Assembly (NCBI GenBank): GCA_016858145.1
Contig: JAEHOE010000051.1
Location: forward strand, 186,001 to 250,000
Direction of reading: 5' to 3'
Length of the DNA: 64,000 nt
From: Edaphochlamys debaryana
Lineage: Eukaryota; Chlorophyta; Chlorophyceae; Chlamydomonadales
A model generated the notes under the pieces. That model saw only the letters and a list, made by a program, of their open reading frames with translations, was not told the origin of the DNA and made no database searches. Shown piece by piece: positions 31,707 through 43,365 of this stretch (positions within the stretch are counted from its first letter, which is position 1; each line of letters begins with the position of its first letter). Both the position numbers and the translations under genes were made by a program.

Positions 31707-34700
31707 CTATGCCTGCAGCGATCCCGCCGCCGCCGCCGCCACCGCCGCCACCACCTCGGGGGCGCCGCCGCCGCCGCCGTCGTGCCGCGCGAGCTGTGCA
31801 ATCATGTCGTCCAGCGCCGCCACCGCCTCGGCCGCGGAAGGCCGTGCTGCGTGCTGCGCCGCCCAGCAGCGCAGCACGAGGGTGCGCAGCGCGGGCGGGC
31901 AGCGGGCGGGGTCGTCGGGGAGGGGCAGCGTGGCGCCGGACTGGACCTGGGGGGGATGGGGGTGGGGTGGCGGGTGCCGGGGCGAGGGGCGATAGGGTGG
32001 CGGAGGAGAGGCGTGAGAGAGCGAGGCGGGACCGAGTGGGCAAGGAAGCCCGCGCAGGGTCCCGCTGGGTCGTGCGACTGGTTGGATCGGCGAGGCCGTC
32101 TTGGCCCCTCCGCTCGCGAGCACGAGCAATCACATGCGTGTGCCCCGAGCCCATGTACCCAAACCAAACCAGCCTCAGCGGCGGTCCCATGCACAGCAGT
32201 TCCAGTGCCATTCCCGCCCCCGGGCCCCACCGTCCAGCCACCCCCACGGCCCCACCTGGCAGACCGCGAAGAGCGGGTGGTAGCCCTCCCACGGCTCCCG
32301 GCCCGTGATCAGCTCGTACAGCAGCACGCCGAAGCTGCGGGAAGGCGGGGGCACGAGGTGAGGCAGGGGCGTGGAGAGAAAGAAGGCGCAATCGAGCTAG
32401 GCACATAGGATTCGAGCGAGGGCCAGGACCGCCCAGCCTGCATGCGCCACACACGTCTTGTACGGCACGCTGCCGAACCCTGCAGATAGAACAGTCTCCT
32501 GCTGTCGGCCTCCTTCCCCGTCCTCTACCCCTCAACCCACCTCCCAGGACTGCCATGGCCCTACTCGAACCCCACCTACCCTTTCCCCCTACCCCTACAC
32601 CTGCCCACCTGTAGATGTCGCACTTCTCCGTCACGCCGCCGGAGCCGCCGCCATTTCCGCCCTCGGCAACGCCGTCCGCGCCCCTGCTGCCCCCTCCGCC
32701 CCCTGCCCCCCTGCTGCCCCCCGCCTGCATGGCCTCCGGGGCCATGTACTTGAGCGTGCCGGCGTCACGGTGCCGCGTGGACAGGTACGTGCTGCGCCTG
32801 GTACGGGGGGGGAAGGGGGGGGGCGGTGCGGATAGTGCGGAGCGTCAGCAAACGCCCACATGCGCCTGTGGCGCCCGGGACGTTGAGGCTCAGAAAGCAA
32901 GGACAGCACGTCGCTGGAGGGCGGAGCAATTGGCTGCCAACACACCACAATATGACGCCTCTGTTCACTTGATTGTACCTGCCCTAGCCCTAACTCAGGC
33001 CCCATCAAGGACCCAATCGCCGGCGCTGGGCACATGAGCCGCTGCATGCTGAGCCCCGGCAGAGGCGGCCAAATCACGAAGCCCCTCTATCTGCTCACTT
33101 GTACCGCGCCAGGCCGAAGTCCGCGATCTTGACCACCAGACGGGCCGCACCGCCCGGGCCCGCGGCGGCGGCGGGCGTGTGGCGCAGCAGCACCTGCGGG
33201 GAGGGGGGAAAGGGGGGGAGGAGCGATGGAAGTTAGGGGCGATGGTGAGTGATGGCAAACGTGTTCGCAGATCCTCCCCATGCATTGCGGCCCCGTATTG
33301 CCCCCGCCGCCTCACGTTGGCTGGCTTGAGGTCGCGGTGCACGATGCCCCTGTACGGCAGGCACAGAGCGAGAAGTGAGGGGGCGGGGGCGGGGCGGGGG
33401 TGAGGCGGGGGCAGTGCGACAACGGCACCGCAGGCCAGCTCCCCTCCCTTCTCATCTCTGGCGCCCCCTCAAGGACACCACCGCCCCCGGTCCCACGGCC
33501 TCCATATATCGGCCCCCGGCTTCCAGCCCCTCCTCTCTGCCCACTAAGCCCAGCGCCCACTATACCAGCTCCAGTCCGTATCCCTCCCCCATCCCAACCC
33601 GGCGCTCACGGGTGCAGCCCCGCCAGCCCCGCGGCGATGGATCGGGCGATGTGCAGCACCTCATCCAGGGGCACACAGTTCTGAGGGGGGGGGGGTAAGG
33701 GGGCGTGGGGGGGGCAGGAGGGGAGGGGGGATATGAGTCAGGGAACACAGGTCAGCCGCACGTACGGCAACTTGCGACTAGGCCGTGCTCTGGGCAAGCA
33801 CAGCACAGCGCAACACAGGCGCAGCACAGCCCTCAGCACGTCTTGCGCAGTCACCTGGCGGCGGCGGTGGATGTAGTCGTAAAGGTCGCAGTCCATGAGC
33901 TCCGTCACCAGCGCAAAGTGGTCCGGGGGGGCGGCGGCGGCGCCCAGAACCTGGATCCAGGGTCCACGATCAAGTGGGGGGGGGGCAGGGGGCGTCAGGC
34001 GCAGCCGGGCACGGTGCCTCCCCCGAGGCGGTACAGGTGCGCCGCGGCGCCCATGACCTGGATTCCGCCGTACAGCGGTTGCGAATGGGCGTAGTGATGA
34101 ATCCGTCATGCTGAACTAGCGGACCGCGACCACGCGGATCCCAGATCGCACGTGCACGGCACATGCCCCGAGGCGGCCCAGGTGCGCCGATGCCAGCGTG
34201 CCCGCGCGCGCGTGCACAAGCCCGCGCCCGCCGGTCCGGCATCGGTCCCTCCGCAGCCCCGCCGCCGCAACCGCCCCCACCTGTATGACGTGCGGATGGT
34301 CCCTCAGGCGGGGCTGCGCCAGCAGCCGGATCTCGGCGGCGAGGGAGCGCAGGTCGCCGCTGTCCAGACCGCCGCCGTGCAGCACCTGACAGGGGGGGGA
34401 GGGGCGAGGTGGGGGTAGAAGGGGCAAGTGGGGGGCGGTGGGGGTGGGCGGCAGCGGCAGCTCACTAGACGACGGCTCAGCACGCCAGAAGAGCCAGCCT
34501 ACGCCCCTGAGACTTCGTTTCCGTTGGTCCCCAGGGGCTCCCCGTCAGCGCCCATCACCTCCCTCCCCGCCTCCCCCCCCACCTTGACGGCCACAGGCCG
34601 GTTCCGGTACAGCGCCTTGTACACCGCCCCGAAGGCCCCGCGGCCCAGGCAGGGCCCCCAGGCCGTCACGTCGCGGTGCAGGTCCAGGGAGGGCACGTGG

Positions 34701-37700
34701 GGGCCCAGGTCCAGGCCCAGATCCAGGCCCAGGCCCAGGTCCAGGGGGTTGCAGGGCGAGGGAGAGGGCGCGTCGGGGCCGGAGGGCGCGTGGGGGTGGG
34801 GGTGGGGGAGGCCGAAGCCGGGGCCGAAGCCGCCTGGGGGGCCCAGCGGCCCCGCGGGAGGCCAGTGGTGCGGTGCGTAGGGCAGGGCCCAGCCCGGCAG
34901 CCCCACCGCCTGCGTGGGTGGGGCGGAGAGAGGGGGTTGGCGCAGTCAGTCCGCAACAGTCAAACGGGGCGCAGTCTCAAGGGCCAGCACACCGCAGACA
35001 GGAGAGGACATGTGCACACAACAGAGTACGGCGCACTACAAGCGAGGGATCAAAACAAGAAGTGCGGTACAATGAACGCGGCTTTTAAGATAAGCTCACC
35101 CGCAGGTGCACGGATGCATTGGGCAGCGGCAACGGAGCGGGCGCCGCCACGGCGAACGGCGCCGCCCGCCTGTGCCCCGCCTCCGCTGCCTCCGCTGCGT
35201 ACGGCGACACGCCGAGCGAGGCCCCAGCCGCCGCCGCCGCCGGCGCAGCCGGCAACTCCTCCTCCTCCCCTGCCCCTTGCTTGCGACCCGCACCCGCACC
35301 ATCACATGAAGCCTCGACAGGGCAGGCCATTATGCGCCCCAGCACAGGCGGCGGCGGGGCCTTGGGCGCTCGGCCCTGCATGGCGAGCATAAGGAAGGGG
35401 CTGAGCGCTGCGCCACCATGGGGTGCCGCAGCCTTGGCAACGAATCCCGGCATGGGCACCAGCTCCGGCTGCGGCTGGCGGAGCTGTGGCGGCGCCGGCG
35501 GCAGGGGCAGCGGCGGCGGCGAGGCCGGCACGTGCGGCTGCTCGCCGGCGGTGCGGCGGCGGCGGGGCCCGGCGGCCCGACGGACAGCGTCCTCCCCGTC
35601 TGACAGCCGACCCGACGTCGACGCTTCGCTTCCAACGCTGCAGGAGCCATCGTCGCCGTAACCATCGTCGCCGCTGGGGCTGGCGGCGCCATCCGGGACC
35701 GCCGCCAGCGGCCCGCCGGCTTCCCACATGCCCGCGAGCCGCGTGACGCGGTTGAGCTTACGTAATGCTGCCACGCTGGCAGGAGTGTGGCCGGCGGTGG
35801 GGCCGTCAGGAGAAGATGGGGTTGCGGGCCAGGGGTTCCCCTGCCCATGTCCAGGCCGAGGGGAAGGCGAAGGCGAAGGCACAGGGTTTTGTGCGTGGGG
35901 GTGTGGTGCGGGCCAGGCGCCCAGGGGCCCCGGGAGGGAGACTCGGACCGTCTCCCCGACGGGCGTTTGAGGGGCAGGCTTGACGCCAGAGACACGGAGC
36001 CCTCCCCAAGTGATGTCCGATGAACTGTCCGCCGAGCGGTCCCCCTCCACGTCCGCCGTTGCGTGGGCATCACTGGACGAAGCCACCATCACGGCGGCGG
36101 TATGGCTCCGACTCGAGGCATGGCTCCGGACGTCGGCCCCAACCACCTCCCCCCGCCGCTGCCGCACCGCGGGCGGCTCATCGCCGTCCGCACGACCTTC
36201 CGCCCCTCCTAGCTGCGCCCCCGCCCCCGCCACCGGTACCGGTACGGGCACACGCCCTGCTTGCTGGCTCTGGGGCTCCTGCGCCGCCGCAGAACTCCTA
36301 CTCCCCGTTGCGGAGGCCAGTGGGTGTGACTGCAGCTGCAGCTGCTGCCCCCCTAGCGCCTGCCCCTGCTGCATTCCCTGCCCCTGCTGCTGCTCCCGCT
36401 GCTGCTTGAGTCGGGTCAGGTGCTGAGCCGCCAGCCGCCGGGAGACGTGGCGGGCGGCATGCAGCCGCTCCACGCGGCCCAGGCCCTGGAGCGCCCAGTG
36501 CGGGCCCAGCGGGGCCTCGGGCCCGGCAGGTCCTGTGGGCCCCCCCGGCGCCCAGTCGCGAGCGCGCCGGCTGCCCCGCCTCACCAGCGCCGAACACCCC
36601 GGCCCCCCGACCTCGCCCTCCCACGCAAGGGGTTCGGCCATAGGGCAGTCTGCAGAGGCCGCCACACGAGCCGGCGCCTCCGGCTGCGGCTCCTCCTCCT
36701 CCCTCGATTGCTGCTGCTGGAGCCCTACTCCTGACGCTGTCGTCGCCGTCGCCGCCAGCGCCTCCTCGTGGCGCCCCACCTCCACCTCCAGATGCAGATC
36801 CACCTCCAGATCCAGATCCAGATCCAGATCCATCTCCCGCCGCATGGCCTCCCGCAGCGCCAGCAGCTCCGCGTCCAGGCCCCCGTGCTGCGCCTGTGCT
36901 CCCACCTCCACGTCCAGCGCCAGGGAGCAAATCACACGCCGCACGCGTAGCAACACATCGCATTCCTGGTCCCGGTCCGGGCTCTGGCCCTGGGCCTGGT
37001 CTTGCGCTGAGGTTAGGCTGTCTGGCTGGGCACTCTCAAGGGCGGGTAGGGAGGAGGGAGAGCACGCTGGCTCATTGGAGCACCCGGAGCTGCAGTGGGG
37101 GGCAGGCGCTGACGTGGCCTGGACGAGCTCGCTCAGCTGCAGGCGGGTGGGGGGGATGGCGGGGTCAGCAAGTCAGGAAGGGCACTGAGGGGGTTCAGGA
37201 GGGGGGCTGGACCTGGGATCGGGTGATGTGGGTCGGGTAAAGCCCGGGAGAGCTCACCGCCGCCTCGAGGTGCCTTGACGTGTCCTCGCACTCCGCCCGG
37301 TACTGAACCACCTTGGACAGCAGCACCTGCAGCTCGTCCTGGTCAAGGCAGAGCATGGGGGGTGGGCAACTATAGGCAACTATAGGCAACTATGACGGGC
37401 GACGGGGATGAACATGCTGGGAGCGTGTTGCCCTCTAGGCTGCCTGCAGGACCAGCGCCAGCGTCTGCTCACCAGCGCTGGTTTGCAGCGGAGGTCGTCC
37501 CCTATGCGGGCGGGCAGGCGGAGGATGGCCGACTCCAGCTCCTGACAGGGACAGGTGGGGAGGGCTGGTGAGGCCGGGGGGGGACTGGGCGGCGGTCCGC
37601 GCTGGGCCTAAGCTGGGCCCAGGCCCAACAACATGACAACGGCCCCGACAGGCGACGTTCGGATGCCGTGCACGAAGCCTACCAGTAGGAGCGCCGTAAG

Positions 37701-38150
37701 CTCTGAGAGTAGGGCGTAGCCTGCAAGGGCGTGGCGTGATAGCAGGGTTGGCGTGGGGTTGGGGGGGCTTCGGCACGCTGCGTTGGCCGACGCGACCCCA
37801 GTTCCGCCTGCTTCCCGCACCTGCTTGGATGCCACCGCCCTCGGCGCCTGCTACAGAGAGAAGCTGGCTATGCGATATGAGCCTCGCCAGCATCGCCTCG
37901 ACGTCCTGCGGGCGCGCGACGTTTGGCAAGTTGCATGACAGCTGGCCGCGGAACTTCGAGGCTACGGCCTGCTGGCCAGTGCCTATAGGTTCCTCACATC
38001 AAGTTGATCATATCGCGTGCCAAGTTCCGCCGCAACGAGGTGCAGCCTGCAGGCGACGTTGGAGAGGACGCGGCCCGCAGCGCTGCGCTCGGGCAGCCCG
38101 TCAGCATCAGCTAGTATGCGAGTTACAGAGCGCCTAGTTCGCGCAGCCAT
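31707..38150 (-). CDS. Large Raf-like (TKL) serine/threonine protein kinase
   Basis: Fifteen exons: 37998-38150, 37821-37953, 37683-37720, 37473-37541, 37258-37338, 35100-37136, 34583-34909, 34281-34385, 33855-33950, 33610-33680, 33316-33349, 33099-33193, 32609-32791, 32256-32334, 31707-31946, giving 1246 aa. The first ~160 residues look helical (SELTALLLELESAILRLPAR and KVVQYRAECEDTSRHLEAAL). Exon 6 is a 679-aa low-complexity region with Asp-Leu, Gln and Pro runs. The C-terminal kinase is complete: GRGAFG 926-931, VAVK Lys946, helix-C Glu964, HRDLKPAN with Asp1043, DFG 1073-1075, KYMAPE, SFGVLLYELITGREPW. About 35 Gly-rich residues interrupt the segment between APE and the DxxSFG motif. The family is MAPKKK/Raf-like. 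The start was placed at the first ATG giving MAARTRRSVTR. The two most 5' junctions are the least certain. Confidence 0.85.
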
Positions 38151-38598
38151 CGCTAGGCCGGCGGTGTCGCCCGGCGCTATGGAGTCCTTGGGCGCCCACA
38201 ACGGCAGGCACCCGGCCCAGAACAACGTCTAGATTGCGGCACAAACGTTCGATCTACTTATACAAAATACAGGCACCTTGTCAACGCGCGTGTCCGTACC
38301 AAACGCGGCCGGACGCCGTACGATCGGGTGCGTGTCCGGCCGCAGTGTCCGGCCTTCGCCGGACCCACGCGCGATCCACAAACCGCGAGTTGACCGGACA
38401 ACTGCACCCCAAATGACAACTGGCCCTAATCTAGCAACATCAACTTGTCCATGGCGCACGCGGCTGATGCAATTCCGACGCGACCCCTGTCCATCCGCGC
38501 CTGGGGGACTGCAGGTTCCTGCGCCAAAGACGCCAAGCTCCCATTATCCAAGCCAGACTCGGTTCATCTCTGGATTCCATGGCCTCCTTCATTGAAGC
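38151..38598. other. Short gap between the TKL kinase and the ycf45-like gene
   Basis: About 450 bases that must hold both the TKL promoter and at least part of the 3' UTR of the ycf45-like gene, as both are on the minus strand. The nearest TGTAA on that strand (38123-38127) lies just inside the first TKL exon. No other feature was seen. Confidence 0.5.
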
Positions 38599-41500
38599 TC
38601 ACTCCGCATCCGCTCCGAGGCTCAGCAGGCGCACCATGGTCTGCCCGCCCACTGCGCCGCCGCGACCGCCCGCCGCCCCATCCCCACCCCCAGACGCTCC
38701 GCCGCGGGCCTCCGTCCACCGCAGCTGCTCCAGCGGAGGGAGGGCTTCGTCCACCCTGCCTCCGGCCCGGCCGGCCGCCGCTGCATCGCTGTACACCAGG
38801 ACCAGGCTCCCCGGCTGCTGCCGGGGCATGCGCCCGGGAGCCGTCCCAACCCCGGGTCCGTGGACGGGGCCTGTGACATGTGTCTTAGCCAGCAGCGGCT
38901 GCTGCGGCTGCGGCTGCTGCCAGTGCAGGGGGGCGCTGCCCTGGGGGCTGCTGGTGCCCACGAGGGCGTCCACGCTGGCGGCCACGTCGGGGCGCAGGAG
39001 CAGCCTGAGGCGGCGGGGGGCGCAGGGGCCAGGGGGATTAGAGCAGGGGGGGGGGAAGGCCAGGCGTCAGGCGAAGACGGGAAAAGTCCCCGCACGTGTG
39101 GAGGAGGTGGGCGAGGTTCCCGCGCGTGTTGGAAGAGGAGCGTTGTACGCCGTAAGGACTACAGGCACTACAGGGACTGCGGGGGACGGCTCCTCACCTG
39201 CCGCCGCCCAGGACCTCCACCAACGTCCTGTGGTCACAAGCAGGTCCGGGGTTGGGTGGTGAGACGCCTGATCGAGGGCAGGGCGCGACCCGTGCGTCCT
39301 TGCACCCGCATGTGCACCTGAAGACGGGCTTGCCGCGGCGCTCCGTGCGCGTCTTGTGGCCGTGGTTGGCCTTGTGGGCCGTCATGTCGCCCAGCGTGAC
39401 AGTCTAGGGAGGGGGTGGACGGGGAAGCAAGGGGAGGGTGCATGTGGGTGCTGTGGGTGAGAGCATGGAGCCGGCGTCCACTCCCAACAAGACACCGCCC
39501 ACGGCTTGCATTGCTCTGTGAGAGCCCACGCACACGCTTCAGTCCTAGGGGGGCTTTCATATCGCACTTGACATGCACACTTGACATGCCATGCTTCAGT
39601 CCTAGGGGGGTTCAACTTCCCCCACTCTCCCCACTTCCTCCATCAGGCCTCACGTGCAGCCCCCCGACCAGAGCGTTGAGCTGGGGGTTGTCCATGAGCG
39701 AGCGCAGCCCCGTGCCGTGGGCGGTGGCCACCAGCACCACGCCGCGGGCAGCGATGGTGCGGGCGGCCTCGGCCTCCTGCGAGCGGGAGCCAGGAGGGCG
39801 GGCGGGTAATGCACCGAAAGGATACGGTAACATGCGTGGAGACCGGGCAGGTGGCTAGGCGGCCGGCTAGAGCAGTATCAAGATCGACTGTACATGGGGG
39901 CGAAGGGTCAAGCGGTCAACCCTCTGGGCACCCAAGCATCCCCACAGCACGAGCCCCGGTCCCCGCACCCAGCCCCTTGCCAAGCTCCGACCCCGCCTCC
40001 GCTCTCGCCCATCCACCCACCTTGGCGTTGGCGATCTCGTCCACCACGACCACCTCGGGCCCGTGGTTCTGCACCGCCTCCACCATGACCTCCGCCAGGC
40101 GGTGCCGGGGACCCACTATGAGCCGCCGCGCGGAGCCGATGCAGGCGTGGGGCACGGCGTCGCCGCCTGGAACGGGGTGTGGGTGAGGGGTGGAAAGAGA
40201 TTAGCAAGACTAATAGCTTGCACTTGCCTTCAGCCGCCGCTGGATTCACTCCAACAAGTATCGTATCCCCACTCCCCCCTTCCAAGCAAGCGCCTGCTCC
40301 GCTGTAGACCCCGCAGAACTGCCACGTCCTCACCAGCCGCCCTGTACTTTCCCTCCTCGGCATGCCACCACCCGGGCCGCCCACCTGCCATCCCTCCGGT
40401 CGCTCCCAATTTCGCCCCCCCACCCCACCCGCAATCTCGTTGCTTGTGTCCACCACCATGACCTCCAGCCCCAGGCCCGCGGGGGCGGGGGCGGACAGGC
40501 GCGCGGCGATGTCGCGGAGGAGCGTGGTCTTGCCGCACCCGGGGCGGCCCAGCAGCAGCAGGGAGCTGGTGGAGGGGGTGGGTATGCGTTTGAATACATC
40601 AACTTAGCGAAGGTCTCTTAGGAGGGGTGCGATGACGGCAGGCCGGTCTGTACCTGAGGCGCTAAGGTAGCGCTGGGGAGGAGGGAAGGTGGGGGGTCAA
40701 GGAAATTCGTCGAAGCGGGCGGGGAGCAGCGTAGACCAATCGGCATGGGCTGCGGCGGAAGCCTTTGCCCTCACCCGGTGAGCTGCTGCGCTCCCTCGTC
40801 CTCCCTTGTTCCTGCCCCTGCAGGCCCGCCGCCCCTGCGCCCGCCCCTGCCCCCTCCCGCCAGGTCCGCCAATACGTCCGCCAGCGCGCCCGCCACCCCC
40901 GGCAGGTGGCGGCCCACGCGGTACGTGAGGCCCAGCACCCGGCCCTCCTGGCGGGGGTCCAGCAGGGCGGACACGCTGCGAAGGGGGTGGGTGGGCACAA
41001 GAAGGGCTTCAAGAGAGCAAGAGGCAAGGGGCCGGAGGGGCGGGGATTGAGCAGGGCGGATACGCTGCAACGGGGACGACCCAAGGGGAGCGGTCGATGG
41101 GGTTAGCGGCTCTGTCACAGAGCAAAGGTCGGGTTGGAGGTGCAAGGGGCAGGAAGGTGAAGGGCGCACCGGTGCAGGCTGCCAGGAAGGCAGCAGCGGT
41201 TGTCGGTGCCGAAGAGGCTCCAAGGGTGCGATGGCGGCGGTGGCGGCGGCTGCGCAGCAGCCAGGGCGTCACCGTCCAGTCGGAGCCGCTTGGCGCCGGT
41301 AGGGCAGGGGCCTTGTGCAGGGACAAAGAGGCATTGGGTTGGAGACGGCGAGTCAGCTTGAGTTTGCATGCACCACTGTGAGTGAACTGAAACTGTGCCA
41401 CCCAGCAAGTTTGCGAGCCCCAAGCTCACCTGTATCGGTCAAGGGGGCTGGCCAGGCCGCCTCGTCACCACCAGCCCCGCCCTCAACGGCCGTCTCCGCT

Positions 41501-43365
41501 CCGCCATCACCCCAGCTGCGCTTGCGCTCGCCCCCGCGGGCGCCCTCCTCCAAGGCCTCCGTGGCGCCCACCATGGCTCCTGCCCCTGCAACAGCCGATG
41601 ATGCTGCCGCCGCCGCCCATGCGCCGCCGCCAACGCTAGCGTCACCCGGGGGCTGCTCCTCCTCCGCCAGCAGGAGGCAGCGCAGGCGGGCCTGCAGCTG
41701 CGCCAGGGCGGCCGGGATCGAGACCTGCATCGGAGGGGAAGGGACTTATAGGTAGGACAGGCATCCGCACGTATCACTGCCGAAACCTTGGCACGCACCC
41801 CAGTCCGCGTTCCGCGTTGGTGAAGAGTGTTTAGGCTTCCTTACCCGCACATTGCCAACCACTGCGCTCACCCGTACGCCCGCCAGCGTGCACTTGCTGC
41901 CGTCCGCGAACACCAGGCGCACGTCCCGGCCCGCATCCACCACCAGGTCGGACAGCAGGGGAGCTGGGAAGGAGACGGAGGGGGAGGAGGGGGAAGGGGC
42001 GGACGAAGGGCCGGCGCCGGCAGCATCGGCCGCCGGTGGGCTCTGGTCGATGCAGCGGCGGACCTCGGCCCTCAGCCTGCGGGGTGCAAGTGGGCATCCA
42101 CAGCGACATGGTTGCAGGTAGGGCCCCATCAGACTAAGCAGCACACGTGTGGGGCTGAAATGAGGATGCAGGTGGCGGCGCGAGTGGGGAGGTCATGGCG
42201 TGAGGGCTGGGAGCTCTCTGGCACGACTCCTGGAGCCAGCGAGTGCCCGCCACCACCTTATCCGCCGGAGAACGCTGCCACAGCTCTACACTTGACAGCG
42301 CGCGACTCACCCCTGCAGCAGCAGCTGAAGAAAGCCCTCCCAGTGGTCATCGCTGTCGCACCCGCCTCCGCCGCCACACGCAGCCGCCATGCGTGCGCCA
42401 CTTCCCGTGTCGGCCTGCCTAGAGGCGAGCTCCGCCGCCGCCGCAGTGCCAACAAGGGCCACGCGCGCGCGGCCGTCGGGGCCAAAGGTGAGGCGCAGCG
42501 TTCCGGGGGCGGTCTGCAGCTCGGGCCTGGCACGAGAAGCGGCGCCTGGCGCCGGTGTGGGCGTCGCCGGCGGCTGGGGCGGCTGGGGCTGCGCCGGTGG
42601 CGCGAGGGCAAAGGCCGCCGGCGGTACCGGTGGCGGCGGTGAGGCGACGGCCGGTGACGGCAGCACGGAGGTTGCAGCGGCGAGGGTCGGTGCTGGGCTT
42701 GTCGGATCAGGCAGCGGCGCCCCTACAGCTAGTGCCGTCGGGGCCGAACCAGCTTCCAGCACAGCGTCGTCACCCTCGCCGCCGCCACCGCCGCTGACCC
42801 CGCCGCCGACCTCGTCGCCGGCACAGTCCCCAGCGCCCACACGGTCCCCGCTGCCGGTAGTGGCCGCCACCGCCACCGCGGCCGCGGCCGCAGCCGCCAC
42901 TGGCGGCGGCGCGTCCTGCCCGAACGAAAACAGCACTGACGGCGCCGGCGCCGCCGGGGCTGCCACCGCCGGCCGCGCCTGCGCTACCGCCGCCGCCGCC
43001 GGCGCTGCCAGATTGTCCCCGCGCAGGATGCACTCGAACGCGGCCTCTGGGTCCATAGCGTACAGGGTGTTCGGCAGGCCTCCGCCCGCGGCCCTGAAGG
43101 TGGCCACGGAGCACGATTGCCATTCGTCGCTGACATTGAAGACCCCGGTGGCAAGCAGGAACGTCTTCAGCTTGCCGGGCACAATAGCCCCTGTCTCAGC
43201 CCTAATGGCAGCTCCGATTCTCGACAGCCACAGGCCGAAGCGTCCCCCTGGAGGGTGCTGCCTCCCGGCGGCCACGAACCCGCGCAGCAGGGCTCGGGCC
43301 GCCACCGCCACGAACAGGCGCTGAGACACGTCCAGCTGCTGGCCGCCGGGCACGAGCCGCGACAT
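38599..43365 (-). CDS. ycf45/SPD1/SpoIIIAA-type P-loop ATPase, probably plastid
   Basis: Eleven exons: 42311-43365, 41872-42076, 41430-41724, 41170-41311, 40775-40975, 40429-40565, 40021-40166, 39654-39776, 39318-39403, 39198-39227, 38599-39004, giving 941 aa with all phases consistent. The C-terminal half matches the SpoIIIAA-like family (cyanobacterial/plastid ycf45, plant SPD1). It reads SLFGTDNR, RVLGLTYRVGRHLPGV, Walker A GRPGCGKT (639-646), VVDTSNEIAG, PHACIGSARRLIV, Walker B VVVVDE (721-722), ARTIAARGVVLVATAHG, NPQLNALVGGLHTVTLGD. The plant protein is needed for plastid development. The first ~110 residues form a compact region, followed by about 240 residues of Ala/Pro/Gly-rich sequence that the family normally lacks. 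No R3H domain was seen. A partial copy of exon 5 lies at 41041-41074. Confidence 0.85.
41041..41074 (-). repeat. Partial copy of exon 5 of the ycf45-like gene
   Basis: Minus strand GCAG|CGTATCCGCCCTGC followed by TCAATCCCCGCC repeats the start of the exon at 40775-40975, including the acceptor AG. It lies about 80 bases upstream in the intron and would encode VSALLNPRP against VSALLDPRQ. Confidence 0.75.
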
